Of a DNA stretch of 13,020 nucleotides, positions 1 to 6,835 are shown piece after piece. Source of the DNA: SVTX01 sp045612105. GTDB lineage: Bacteria; Bacillota; Clostridia; Oscillospirales; CAG-272. Every line of letters begins with the position of its first letter. Position 1 is the first letter of the stretch. The notes beneath the pieces are model-generated. The model was not told the origin of the DNA, ran no database searches, and saw only the letters and a program-made list of their open reading frames with translations. Location of the stretch: positions 1 to 13,020 of the forward strand of contig JAZKYL010000031.1 in the NCBI GenBank assembly GCA_045612105.1. Direction: 5' to 3'. The position numbers and the translations under genes are program-made.

Positions 1-178
1 AAGGATAAAAATTTCACCAATATAGTATTGGGAAACCGTATTGATTTTAACCGAAGTTTATCTTCTATCGTGTTGCAAGTTTATTTGAAACCTTTTAAAC
101 AAAAGAGTTTACAATACACCCGAAATACGATAGCAGTGAGGCTTTGATAAAAATCCTCACGGTTTCATGAGATGAAAT

Positions 179-200
179 GGCTACACTTCCAGCCTTTTTT
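179..200 (+). terminator. Weak terminator-like hairpin with T-run
   Basis: GGCT (179-182) can pair with AGCC (191-194) and is followed directly by six T (195-200). The stem is only 4 bp, so this would be a weak intrinsic terminator. It could close a gene lying left of the window. An overlapping alternative stem, CTTCC (186-190) with GGAAG (203-207), would compete with it. Confidence 0.25.
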
Positions 201-219
201 GGGGAAGTTTTTGAAGAGC

Positions 220-249
220 TCGAGAAACTTTTTTCAAAATGTTTCTCGA
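220..249. repeat. 9-bp hairpin in upstream region
   Basis: TCGAGAAAC (220-228) and GTTTCTCGA (241-249) form a perfect 9-bp stem around a 12-nt T-rich loop. There is no T-run after it, so it is not a classic terminator. GC-rich sequence and the dispersed motif follow immediately, which suggests the edge of a palindromic repeat element. Confidence 0.55.
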
Positions 250-270
250 ACGCGCCTCCCCCGCGTCCCC

Positions 271-290
271 CGACAAATCAAAATTTGAAA
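271..290 (+). repeat. Dispersed 20-bp motif, copy 1
   Basis: CGACAAATCAAAATTTGAAA. The same sequence is present at 11321-11340, and close versions occur at 9458-9473 (same strand), 3842-3858 and 12769-12787 (opposite strand). All copies lie between genes or at a gene end. Its function is unknown. It behaves like the end sequence of a small mobile repeat. Confidence 0.7.
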
Positions 291-355
291 ATGACTTAGC
301 AGCGTTGATCGCATTGGTTTTTCAGGGTGGTGTTTTTAGGCAGAAAGGGTGGTAG

Positions 356-382
356 AATATTGTCAACGGTATTGACAATATT
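356..382. promoter_or_regulatory. Operator-like perfect 11-bp inverted repeat
   Basis: AATATTGTCAA (356-366) and TTGACAATATT (372-382) are exact reverse complements separated by CGGTA. The right arm contains the -35 hexamer of the promoter that follows. A dimeric repressor bound here would block RNA polymerase. The core TTGTCAA-N5-TTGACAA differs from the Rex site (TTGTGAA-N4-TTCACAA), and I cannot name the regulator. Confidence 0.6.
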
Positions 383-400
383 GAAATTGTGTTGTATAAT
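372..400 (+). promoter_or_regulatory. Consensus sigma-A promoter of the surface protein gene
   Basis: TTGACA (372-377), a 17-bp spacer and TATAAT (395-400) form a perfect housekeeping promoter. Transcription would start near 407, giving a leader of about 50 nt before the ATG at 460. Such a strong promoter with an overlapping palindrome suggests a gene that is tightly switched. Confidence 0.85.
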
Positions 401-459
401 TATTATATCAAATAGTATATTTAAATGTGATTTTGCTAATTCAAGAAAGGACGAAATTT

Positions 460-3400
460 ATGAAAAACACAAGAAGATTTGCATTTATTATGGCTTTGGC
501 AATTATGATCGCGTCGATTCCCGCGTTTGCAATGCCTACCGCGGCAGTTGAGGGTGGAGATTGGACCACATGGGGTGAAGCTATCCAGTATGGCTACAAC
601 ATTGCGGACGAAGCAAAGACCGACGTTGCCGGTTACGACTATGAAGGCATATTTGATGGTTTTCATTCCGTCGGTGCTAACTGGGCTCACCAGTCACCCT
701 TTACCCATATGCAGTCTACTCAGGCTTATGACCTGAAGCAGGGTATCTACTTTGAGGTGGTTGTTGAAGAATTTGACTACAAAGCAGGTGACAAGTGGTT
801 CAACATTAACATCTGGAACCAGGAAAAGTTTGATCCAATGTGTGCTGATCCTCAATACGGATACGGTGTTCAGGCCCTTATCCGTCCCGGTAAAGAAGCC
901 GGTACTTGCAAGTCTATCCAGTGGATGAAAGAGCAGTGGACCGCTTGCGGCAGCTCCAGAATCGATACTCCTCTTGTAGAGACCAAGAATGGTGTTAATT
1001 ACGACAAGTTCGTTGTTGAGATCACATATGATGCTAAAACCGGTTACCACATGACCATCAACGGTTCTGCGCTTCTTGTTGCCGATGGCCACACTGCTAA
1101 CAAGGTTGACGCTTACCTTAACGAGGCATTCGGTCACGATGATCCTTCCGTTTCCTCTATGGCATACATCGGTTTTGCTATGTATCACACCTCTGCAGGC
1201 GGTAAGCAGTCCGCTACCATTACCAAGTTCGGTACCAACGCAGCTGACGCATCCACTCCTACCGGATATTATTCCAAGGACCCCGAGAACTACTCTGATA
1301 TGATTGAAATTGCAGGTCCTATTATTCCCGAGGAGGTTCCCGAAGGTCAGCCCGCTATACTTATGACCGGTAACTTGAGGGACAGCGATCTTTGGCAGAT
1401 TCCTAACTCTCAAACCGGTTCTTTGATCCAGATCACCGATGACTTCAACGTTGCAGTAACAGGCAGAGGTGGTACAAATGACGCAGGTGTTTGGAAGGTT
1501 AAGCCGTCCAAGAGCTGCAGCATCGCAGATTTCCCCACATACATGGTAATCACCAAAAACTTCTGTACTTGCGGCGGCGATGACAAGACCGAGTGCGAGG
1601 CTTGGGAAGAAGCTAAGATCTACTATATGTTAGGCGACATCATAGCTCCCGAAAGTGCTCATGTCGCAGACATTTGGGTCTGTGATGAAGCATTTGTTAT
1701 CGGTGACGACGTATATCACTACTTCACGGTAAACCTTGTTGAAGAGTACGTCGACGACGTTATCGGCAAGGATGCTGACGGTAACGATATTACCATGGCA
1801 GACGGCGGCAGAATCAACGGCGTACGTCTTGACGTTCTTGACCTTGATCCTTACACCCCCGATGCCCTCTACTTTGAGGTTTGCGAAATGGGCTTCTTCC
1901 GCAACTATGAGGATGCAGAAAACTATGCTCTTGATTACTTCGCTAGCCTTAGCGGTGACGTCGGCGGCGGTGAAACCGATACCGAAGCTCCCGATCCCAA
2001 TCCCGATCCTGAAAGCAACTTCGATCCGTTCACCGGCCTTTACTTTGAACTTATAGATCACGGTACCGCCTATATGGTAACGGGGGTTGGCTCAGAGTAT
2101 CTTATAGATATGATCATTCCTGCAACCTTCAACGGTCTGCCGGTTACAATTATAGGACCTGATGCATTCAATTATACTGAGATAAGAAGCGTCACCATTC
2201 CCGAAAGTGTTGTAAAGATTGATGATTTCGCGTTTTTTAGCTGCGAAAATCTTTCCGACGTTATTTTCGAAGGAGACAGTCAGCTTACAACCATTGGCAT
2301 GCAGGCATTCAGCTATTGTTCGGAACTCAGGAGTATAACCGTCCCCGATAGCGTCACTTACCTTGCTTCATACGTGTTTCTCGGATGCTATAGCCTTACA
2401 GATATAACTGTTGAAGATAATAATCAATATTATAAATCGATAGACGGAAATCTCTACGATAAGAACGTTACAACTCTTATACAGTATGCTATTGGTAAAA
2501 CCGATGCCGAATTTATTATTCCTGACAGTGTAGCAACTATTGGTAACTCTTCGTTCTCCGAGTGCTCAAGTCTTACGAGCCTGACCATCCCCGACAGCGT
2601 TACATACATTGACTATGATGCATTTTCTTACTGTTCAAATCTTATAAGCATAACCATCCCCGACAGCGTTACATACATTGAACATAGTGCGTTCTCTTGG
2701 TGTGAAAGTCTTGTTGATATAACGGTTGATGAAAATAATGACTATTATAAATCAATAGACGGAAATCTCTACAGTAAAGACGGAACACATCTTTTGCAAT
2801 ATGCTATCGGAAAAACCGACTCCGAGTTCATAATCCCCGACAGTGTAACAGATATTGGTTCTTGTGCGTTCGCTTACTGTTCAAATCTTATAAGCATAAC
2901 CATCTCCGACAGCGTTATATGCATTGGATATAATGCGTTCTCTTGGTGCACAAACCTTATAAACGTAACTATCCCCAACAGTGTAATATTTATTAGTGAA
3001 TTTTCGTTTAATTGGTGTACAAGTCTTGAGAGAATAATCATCCCCGACAGTGTAACAAGCATTGCTTGTGGCACTTTCTCCAATTGCACCAACCTCACCA
3101 ACATAACTATCCCTGACAGTGTAACAAGCATTAATGGTGATGCATTCTATAATTGCTATAATCTGCAGTATGTGTATTATGGTGGCAGCCAACATCAGTG
3201 GGAGAATATCTTCATTGAGGAATCTAACGAATGTCTTCTTTACGCTATCATCTTGTTTAACGGCGAATTCGCCCCCGAAACCGAGACCGAGTCCGAGACC
3301 GAGTCCGAGACAGAGACCGAAACCGAGACCGAAACCGAGACCGAGTCCGAGACCGTAAGTAATGGGGAGATTGGCACCGAAACGGAAACCGAGATCTATC

Positions 3401-3762
3401 CTGCTCCTACACCCACACCTACACCTACTCCCAAGCCCGAACCCAATCCCGAGCCTAAGCCCGAGCCAAGTCCCGAACCCAAGCCTGAACCCAAGCCTGA
3501 ACCCAAGCCTGAGCCCGAGCCTGAGCCTGAGCCCGAGGAGACTACCGGACTTAAAACAGAGACCGAGACGGAGACTGAGACAGAGACGGAGACTGAGACT
3601 GAGGTGAAAACCGAAGCCAAGGTAGAGGCTGACACGAAAGCTGATGCCAATGCAGGTGAATCGGGTGGTTGTCTCGGAAGCGTTAGCGGTGGTATTCTTG
3701 CGGTAATTGTTCCTGCGGTTTTCATTTTCATCAAAAGAAAAAAAGATGAGACTGACGAGTGA
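460..3762 (+). CDS. BspA-type leucine-rich repeat surface protein with membrane anchor
   Basis: This encodes 1100 aa. I start at the ATG at 460, because AAAGGA (446-451) sits 8 nt upstream and the protein then opens with a signal peptide (MKNTRRFAFIMALAIMIASI, then a site near AFA or TAA, about residues 25-30). A start at 427 would lack both. Residues about 35-270 and 285-510 form two domains I do not recognise; the second has a Cys cluster (FCTCGGDDKTEC). A linker rich in Asp/Pro leads to 11 LRR_5/BspA repeats (about 528-936, core IPDSVT.I...AF..C.NL) with a cap containing YYGGSQHQWENI. A Glu/Thr then Pro/Glu/Lys stalk follows (about 940-1050), then a hydrophobic segment (1077-1091) and KRKKDETDE. 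There is no LPXTG motif, so it is probably membrane-anchored rather than sortase-linked. Family members often act in adhesion; the ligand here is unknown. Confidence 0.9.
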   Translation: MKNTRRFAFIMALAIMIASIPAFAMPTAAVEGGDWTTWGEAIQYGYNIADEAKTDVAGYDYEGIFDGFHSVGANWAHQSPFTHMQSTQAYDLKQGIYFEVVVEEFDYKAGDKWFNINIWNQEKFDPMCADPQYGYGVQALIRPGKEAGTCKSIQWMKEQWTACGSSRIDTPLVETKNGVNYDKFVVEITYDAKTGYHMTINGSALLVADGHTANKVDAYLNEAFGHDDPSVSSMAYIGFAMYHTSAGGKQSATITKFGTNAADASTPTGYYSKDPENYSDMIEIAGPIIPEEVPEGQPAILMTGNLRDSDLWQIPNSQTGSLIQITDDFNVAVTGRGGTNDAGVWKVKPSKSCSIADFPTYMVITKNFCTCGGDDKTECEAWEEAKIYYMLGDIIAPESAHVADIWVCDEAFVIGDDVYHYFTVNLVEEYVDDVIGKDADGNDITMADGGRINGVRLDVLDLDPYTPDALYFEVCEMGFFRNYEDAENYALDYFASLSGDVGGGETDTEAPDPNPDPESNFDPFTGLYFELIDHGTAYMVTGVGSEYLIDMIIPATFNGLPVTIIGPDAFNYTEIRSVTIPESVVKIDDFAFFSCENLSDVIFEGDSQLTTIGMQAFSYCSELRSITVPDSVTYLASYVFLGCYSLTDITVEDNNQYYKSIDGNLYDKNVTTLIQYAIGKTDAEFIIPDSVATIGNSSFSECSSLTSLTIPDSVTYIDYDAFSYCSNLISITIPDSVTYIEHSAFSWCESLVDITVDENNDYYKSIDGNLYSKDGTHLLQYAIGKTDSEFIIPDSVTDIGSCAFAYCSNLISITISDSVICIGYNAFSWCTNLINVTIPNSVIFISEFSFNWCTSLERIIIPDSVTSIACGTFSNCTNLTNITIPDSVTSINGDAFYNCYNLQYVYYGGSQHQWENIFIEESNECLLYAIILFNGEFAPETETESETESETETETETETETESETVSNGEIGTETETEIYPAPTPTPTPTPKPEPNPEPKPEPSPEPKPEPKPEPKPEPEPEPEPEETTGLKTETETETETETETETEVKTEAKVEADTKADANAGESGGCLGSVSGGILAVIVPAVFIFIKRKKDETDE
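2401..3030 (+). repeat. 315-bp supra-repeat inside the LRR region
   Basis: The sequence starting at 2401 is closely repeated starting at 2716, an offset of 315 bp (105 residues). Each block begins with an island repeat containing YYKSIDGNLY and QYAIGKTD, followed by two standard leucine-rich repeats. This is an in-frame duplication of a three-repeat block, so the number of repeats probably varies between strains. Confidence 0.75.
3277..3609 (+). repeat. Low-complexity hexamer and 12-mer tract encoding the stalk
   Basis: GAGACC/GAGTCC-type hexamers encode Glu-Thr and Glu-Ser repeats (about 3277-3355). A PTPTPTPKP stretch and AAGCCTGAACCC-type 12-mers encode Pro-Glu-Lys repeats (about 3403-3540). 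GAGACN hexamers then return (about 3556-3603). All units are multiples of 3, so slippage would change stalk length without a frameshift. The stalk probably spans the cell wall. Confidence 0.85.
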
Positions 3763-3801
3763 GATTCTTGAGACAATAATTTAATAATTTGGTTTTTACA
3801 T

Positions 3802-3838
3802 AAATCCACCCCCGAATTTGTCGGGGGTGGATTTTTCG
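3802..3838 (+). terminator. Strong intrinsic terminator after the surface protein gene
   Basis: A perfect 14-bp stem (3802-3815 with 3821-3834, core CCACCCCCGA/TCGGGGGTGG) with a 5-nt loop ends in a T-rich run (ATTTTTC). It lies 39 nt after the stop codon. It isolates the surface protein gene from the cell wall cluster. Confidence 0.9.
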
Positions 3839-3841
3839 TTG

Positions 3842-3858
3842 TTCAAATTTTGATTTGT
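3842..3858 (-). repeat. Dispersed motif, copy 2 (inverted)
   Basis: TTCAAATTTTGATTTGT is the reverse complement of the motif at 271-290. It lies directly after the terminator and directly before the short palindromic element at 3860-3952. The same pairing of motif and element is seen at 11081-11340 in the opposite orientation. Confidence 0.7.
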
Positions 3859-3859
3859 A

Positions 3860-3952
3860 GGTGAGTTTGAAATTGCAACGAGACTACTCATCCACCGCTG
3901 CAGCGGTGGATCAGTAGTCTATAAACGATTTATATTTTCATCACCACTCACC
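3860..3952 (-). mobile_element. Short palindromic element (MITE-like), copy A
   Basis: The ends GGTGAGT (3860-3866) and ACTCACC (3946-3952) are inverted repeats. The centre (3881-3920) is a 40-bp palindrome with no loop and one mismatched pair. Read on the - strand, it matches both flanks of the larger element at 11081-11321 nearly base for base, but lacks that element's inner core of about 150 bp. It encodes nothing. MITE-like is an inference from the structure and multiple copies; I see no clear target site duplication. Confidence 0.7.
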
Positions 3953-4127
3953 GCTAAATTGCGGTTTATCTGTGGATTGAAGCATAGTTACATTCACTAA
4001 TTGGAAATAAATGTAAGAACTTGAAAAGAATTGTAAAAAGGCATCAAAAGGGGCGGTTTTGGGGTTTATGTGGGGGGATAAAAGAGGAAAAGGAATAAAA
4101 AACTTTTAAAAACTGAACGATTTATTT
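3953..4127. other. AT-rich gap without recognised features
   Basis: Between the palindromic element and the mraZ promoter region there is AT- and purine-rich DNA. I find no convincing gene or RNA here. The first few bases still resemble the flank of the related element after murE (GC[A/G]ATTTA next to the GGTGAG end), so the element may extend slightly into this gap. Confidence 0.5.
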
Positions 4128-4146
4128 GGGGAATTTGAAATACCCC
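4128..4146. promoter_or_regulatory. 19-bp imperfect palindrome upstream of the mraZ promoter
   Basis: GGGGAATTT and AAATACCCC flank a single G, with one A/A mismatch per arm pair. It ends one base before the -35 hexamer. It could be an operator for a second regulator or a chance hairpin; nothing else supports a function. Confidence 0.25.
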
Positions 4147-4147
4147 C

Positions 4148-4176
4148 TTGATTATTTTGGATTTGTATATTATAAT
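4148..4176 (+). promoter_or_regulatory. mraZ (dcw cluster) promoter
   Basis: TTGATT (4148-4153), a 17-bp spacer and TATAAT (4171-4176) match sigma-A promoters. The start site would be near 4183, giving a leader of about 115 nt that contains the TGGA boxes. This is the only strong promoter I see ahead of mraZ-rsmH-ftsL. Confidence 0.8.
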
Positions 4177-4189
4177 ATTTACATCCCGG

Positions 4190-4228
4190 TGGAGCGAAAT
4201 GGAGCGAAAGTGTTGGATTGTGGTGGAG
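4190..4228 (+). promoter_or_regulatory. Candidate MraZ autoregulatory boxes
   Basis: Four TGGA boxes start at 4190, 4200, 4214 and 4224. Within each pair the spacing is 10 bp (TGGAG-N5-TGGAG and TGGAT-N5-TGGAG). E. coli MraZ is known to bind 5-bp TGGGN repeats separated by 5 bp at its own promoter. The boxes here lie just downstream of the expected start site, where a repressor would act. The match is by spacing and the TGG core, so it is an inference. Confidence 0.6.
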
Positions 4229-4297
4229 TTTTCACCCTGATCCCACGATTTACGTGTCATTGAACGTTCCGAAGACAGCGGAAAGGAGGCATTCCTA

Positions 4298-4720
4298 ATG
4301 TTCACAGGTGAATTTGAGCACAGTGTTGATTCGAAAAACAGAATTTTTGTTCCCGCGAAGTTCAGAGAAGAGCTTGGCGAGACTTTTATGGTGGTTCGCG
4401 ACATCCGCAGACCGATCCTCAAGATGTATTCACTTGAGGCGTGGCAGGAATATCTCGTTCCGATACGCGCTCAGGAGAGAAAGATCTCCGAAAAGGCATT
4501 GAGATATCTGCACCGAAACGCGGCGCAGGTCTCTCCCGATTCTCAGGGAAGGATCGTGCTGTCTGCATCTCTGCTTGCATATGCGGAGATCAAGAAAGAA
4601 GCTATGGTTGTCGGTTGCAGCGATTATTGCGAGATATGGTCGCTTGACAATTACGTAGCCGAGATCGAGGGCGAGGATGCCGATGAGATACGCGAAGAGC
4701 TTGAAAGGTTAGGACTCTGA
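4298..4720 (+). CDS. Transcriptional regulator MraZ
   Basis: 140 aa, the usual family length. MraZ is a DNA-binding regulator of the division and cell wall cluster that forms ring-shaped oligomers. The two tandem SpoVT/AbrB-like half-domains each show the DxxxR motif: DSKNRIFVPAKFRE (about residues 11-24) and DSQGRIVLSASL (about 80-91). The start is fixed by AAAGGAGG (4282-4289) placed 8 nt upstream. It is the first gene of the cluster, 2 nt ahead of rsmH, so the two are almost certainly co-transcribed and probably translationally coupled. The leader holds candidate boxes for its own binding. Confidence 0.97.
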   Translation: MFTGEFEHSVDSKNRIFVPAKFREELGETFMVVRDIRRPILKMYSLEAWQEYLVPIRAQERKISEKALRYLHRNAAQVSPDSQGRIVLSASLLAYAEIKKEAMVVGCSDYCEIWSLDNYVAEIEGEDADEIREELERLGL

Positions 4721-4722
4721 CG

Positions 4723-5670
4723 ATGGAAAAAAAGATTAATTTTTCGCACCGTTCGGTTCTGCTTGACGAGTGCATAGATGCTTTGAATATTAAGCCCGAC
4801 GGAATCTACGTTGACGGAACTGCGGGCGGCGGAGGACACTCCCTTGAGATAGTCAAGAGGCTGACTTCGGGCGGCAGGCTGATCGCCATTGACCGTGACG
4901 ACGCGGCTATCGCGGCGGCAGGTGAGCGGCTTCGCGACTATAGCGACAGAGTTACCTTTGTGAGAAACAATTTTTCGTCAATAAAAGAGAGCTGCCTGAT
5001 GCTTGGGGTCCACAAGATCGACGGAGTGCTGCTTGATCTTGGGGTTTCGTCCTATCAGCTTGACACGCCCGAGCGCGGGTTTACTCACAACACCGACGCG
5101 CCTCTCGATATGAGAATGGACAGGCGAAACGAGCTTGACGCTTACACGGTGGTGAACACTTACAGCGCAGATCAGCTTAAAAAGGTTATTTACAATTACG
5201 GTGAAGAGCGATTTGCCCCCAAGATTGCGGCGGCGATAGTCAAATACCGTGAAAAAGAAGATATCAAGACCACGGGTCAGCTTGTTGATATAATCAAGAG
5301 CGCGATCCCCGCATCTGCGAGAGAGGGCGGTCATCACCCCGCGAAGAGGACTTTTCAGGCGATACGCATTGAGGTCAACGGTGAGCTTGACGCTATTGAG
5401 CCCACTATACGCGACGCGGTGGACATTCTGAATCCCGAGGGCAGGGTGGCAATTATTACGTTCCATTCGCTTGAGGACAGAATAGTCAAGCAGACGTATG
5501 CCGATCTTGCCAGCGGCTGTAACTGCCCGAGGAGCTTGCCTGTTTGCGTTTGCGGACGAAAGCCCAGGGTCAACGTGATAACAAGAAAGCCGATATTGCC
5601 AAGCGATATCGAGCTTGAGGAAAATCCGCGATCGAGGAGCGCGAAGCTCCGTGTGGCGGAGAAAATATAG
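4723..5670 (+). CDS. 16S rRNA (cytosine(1402)-N(4))-methyltransferase RsmH (MraW)
   Basis: 315 aa, typical length. RsmH uses S-adenosylmethionine to methylate N4 of C1402 in the ribosomal P site of 16S rRNA. Visible family motifs are HRSVLLDE (9-16), the SAM-binding loop DGTAGGGGHS (31-40), AIDRDD, VLLDLGVSSYQLD, RGFTHNTDAPLDMRMD, HHPAKRTFQAIRIEVN, ITFHSLEDRIVK and a Cys-rich CNCPRSLPVCVCG near the C-terminus. It starts 2 nt after mraZ; the end of mraZ supplies a modest ribosome site (AGG at 4711-4713). Gene order mraZ-rsmH is the classic start of the dcw cluster. Confidence 0.98.
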   Translation: MEKKINFSHRSVLLDECIDALNIKPDGIYVDGTAGGGGHSLEIVKRLTSGGRLIAIDRDDAAIAAAGERLRDYSDRVTFVRNNFSSIKESCLMLGVHKIDGVLLDLGVSSYQLDTPERGFTHNTDAPLDMRMDRRNELDAYTVVNTYSADQLKKVIYNYGEERFAPKIAAAIVKYREKEDIKTTGQLVDIIKSAIPASAREGGHHPAKRTFQAIRIEVNGELDAIEPTIRDAVDILNPEGRVAIITFHSLEDRIVKQTYADLASGCNCPRSLPVCVCGRKPRVNVITRKPILPSDIELEENPRSRSAKLRVAEKI

Positions 5671-5732
5671 GGTAAACGGCGCGTTTGCTTCGTCGAAGGT
5701 CGTCGCTTTGCCCCGAAAAATGGAGGAAGTCG

Positions 5733-6620
5733 ATGAAAAAGACGGGAGCGAGAGTTTCTGCCGCAATTTCAGAGCCTATGACGGGCAGTCCGTCGGGAGT
5801 CTTTGGCGGCATTGACATCGGTGCGCTATATATTGATATGCTGTGCGAGAAATTCAAAAATCGCGGCATAAAGACGGGTCTTTCGGAGGCGAAGAGCGCC
5901 GAGATCCGCAGAAACGCGGAAATGCTCGGAATCGAGCTTGACTGCGTGTCCGCTATGGACGAAAAATACAGAACGCTGAAGATAGACGGCAATACGTATA
6001 TGAGTTCAGACGATTTTGCCGCTTATTATAAGGATCTCAGGGGCTACAAGCTACCTTCCTTCGCAACTCGCGCGGAAAATGAGTACAAGGAAGCAGAGGC
6101 GGCTGCAAAAAGTGTGCAGGAATCGGGTAAACCGCCAAAAAAAGCTCTGTGGCTCGCCGTAAAACGACGCGTTAAGGATTTCGTTCTTGACTTTTTATCG
6201 GTTTTCGTTATCGATGAGTTCAAGAAACAGTCCGAAGAGACGGTCGTTGAGGGGAAGAAGAAAAGAATCCCTCGCGGAGTGCTTTCGACTATGCTTATTG
6301 TGACTTTGTCGCTTATGCTTATCGTCAGCAGTACGGTTATGGTGAGCCGCGCCTCGAGTGACGTAAACCGGCTTGAATATCAGATCGAACAGCTTCAAAT
6401 TCAGAAAAATGATCTTGACGGAAAGCTTATTGAAAACTCGAATATGATCGAGATCAAGCGGATCGCCGTGGAGGAATACGGTATGATCAGCGGTGACTAC
6501 GCTACGTCGAAGTTTATCGACGTGACCGAGGATGAAGGGATCGTGATCCTTGACGAAAAGAATGATGGAGATTCTGTTATCATCAAGATCCTCAAGGCTA
6601 TCGGGTTTATTAAGGACTGA
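5733..6620 (+). CDS. FtsL-like cell division protein with long cytoplasmic N-terminus
   Basis: 295 aa. I start at the ATG at 5733, since GGAGG (5722-5726) lies 6 nt before it; a start at 5685 lacks a ribosome site. A single membrane segment (about residues 183-204, LSTMLIVTLSLMLIVSSTVM) is followed by a coiled coil (about 209-245, with IEQLQIQKNDLDGKL) and IKRIAVEEYGM, as in FtsL/DivIC proteins that form a trimeric divisome complex. The position between rsmH and the PBP is the classic ftsL site. The oddity is the first 182 residues: FtsL is normally about 100-120 aa with a short cytoplasmic tail. This extension has a Lys/Glu-rich middle and an amphipathic stretch (about 138-163, WLAVKRRVKDFVLDFLSVFV). 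I do not recognise it as a domain. FtsL is by context and topology, not strong sequence identity. Confidence 0.75.
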   Translation: MKKTGARVSAAISEPMTGSPSGVFGGIDIGALYIDMLCEKFKNRGIKTGLSEAKSAEIRRNAEMLGIELDCVSAMDEKYRTLKIDGNTYMSSDDFAAYYKDLRGYKLPSFATRAENEYKEAEAAAKSVQESGKPPKKALWLAVKRRVKDFVLDFLSVFVIDEFKKQSEETVVEGKKKRIPRGVLSTMLIVTLSLMLIVSSTVMVSRASSDVNRLEYQIEQLQIQKNDLDGKLIENSNMIEIKRIAVEEYGMISGDYATSKFIDVTEDEGIVILDEKNDGDSVIIKILKAIGFIKD

Positions 6621-6720
6621 GGTTCTGTCGAAGATCCCCGGTTGTGTTCATTATATTTTGGGGCAATTCACGATTGTCTGCCGTCCTTTTTTAGGTGCTT
6701 CGGGCGGCTCGTGCGGTTGC

Positions 6721-6739
6721 CCTAAAAATCTATTTTAGG
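6721..6739. repeat. Small AT-rich inverted repeat in the ftsL-PBP gap
   Basis: CCTAAAA (6721-6727) and TTTTAGG (6733-6739) form a 7-bp inverted repeat. Just before it, GGGCGGC can pair with GTTGCCC by allowing G-T pairs. Together they could weaken read-through from ftsL, but there is no proper T-run, so I do not call a terminator. Confidence 0.35.
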
Positions 6740-6773
6740 AGCGATTTTCACCCGAAAACAGTATTGTTTTGCG

Positions 6774-6802
6774 GCATATTACAAGAGGACAAGGCATATA
6801 AT
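6774..6802 (+). promoter_or_regulatory. Sigma-E-like (sporulation) promoter before the PBP gene
   Basis: GCATATT (6774-6780), a 14-bp spacer and CATATAAT (6795-6802) fit the mother-cell sigma-E consensus (KMATATT, 13-15 bp, CATACAnT) with one mismatch in the -10. The same -10 contains TATAAT (6797-6802), but no good sigma-A -35 lies 17 bp upstream. The start site would fall near 6809, just ahead of the ribosome site at 6821-6828. In B. subtilis spoVD is a sigma-E gene, which suits the family of the gene downstream. Confidence 0.5.
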
Positions 6803-6835
6803 TATTTGTAAAATTCGAACAAAAGGAGATCTGCG

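Larger units (their letters stand above)
1..355. other. Gene-free upstream region
   Basis: I see no credible coding region here. The stretch is AT-rich. It holds a 7-bp inverted repeat far apart (CTATCGT at 65-71, ACGATAG at 127-133), a 6-bp hairpin GTGAGG/CCTCAC (136-141/155-160), a small TTTCAT-GAG-ATGAAA hairpin (163-177), a longer hairpin at 220-249 and one copy of the dispersed CGACAAATCAAAATTTGAAA motif (271-290). It is probably the 3' flank of a gene left of the window plus degraded repeat DNA. That reading is inference. Confidence 0.5.

Noticed and set aside
65..133. Structured RNA or riboswitch between CTATCGT and ACGATAG
   Set aside because: The closing stem is only 7 bp over a span of about 70 nt, with no conserved riboswitch core I can recognise and no fitting downstream gene.
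327..551. Small open frame of 74 codons across the promoter of the surface protein
   Set aside because: It spans the operator, promoter and ribosome site of the real gene and has no ribosome site of its own.
694..1413. Antisense open frame of 239 codons
   Set aside because: It lies fully inside the N-terminal half of the surface protein on the other strand, with no recognisable motif. C-ending codons on the sense strand keep it open.
3396..3809. Antisense open frame of 137 codons (Ser-Val and Gly-Ser repeats)
   Set aside because: It is the mirror of the Glu/Thr and Pro/Glu repeats of the surface protein stalk. Low-complexity DNA keeps several frames open.
4978..5766. Antisense open frame of 262 codons over rsmH
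   Set aside because: rsmH is certain in the other strand and the antisense product shows no family motif.
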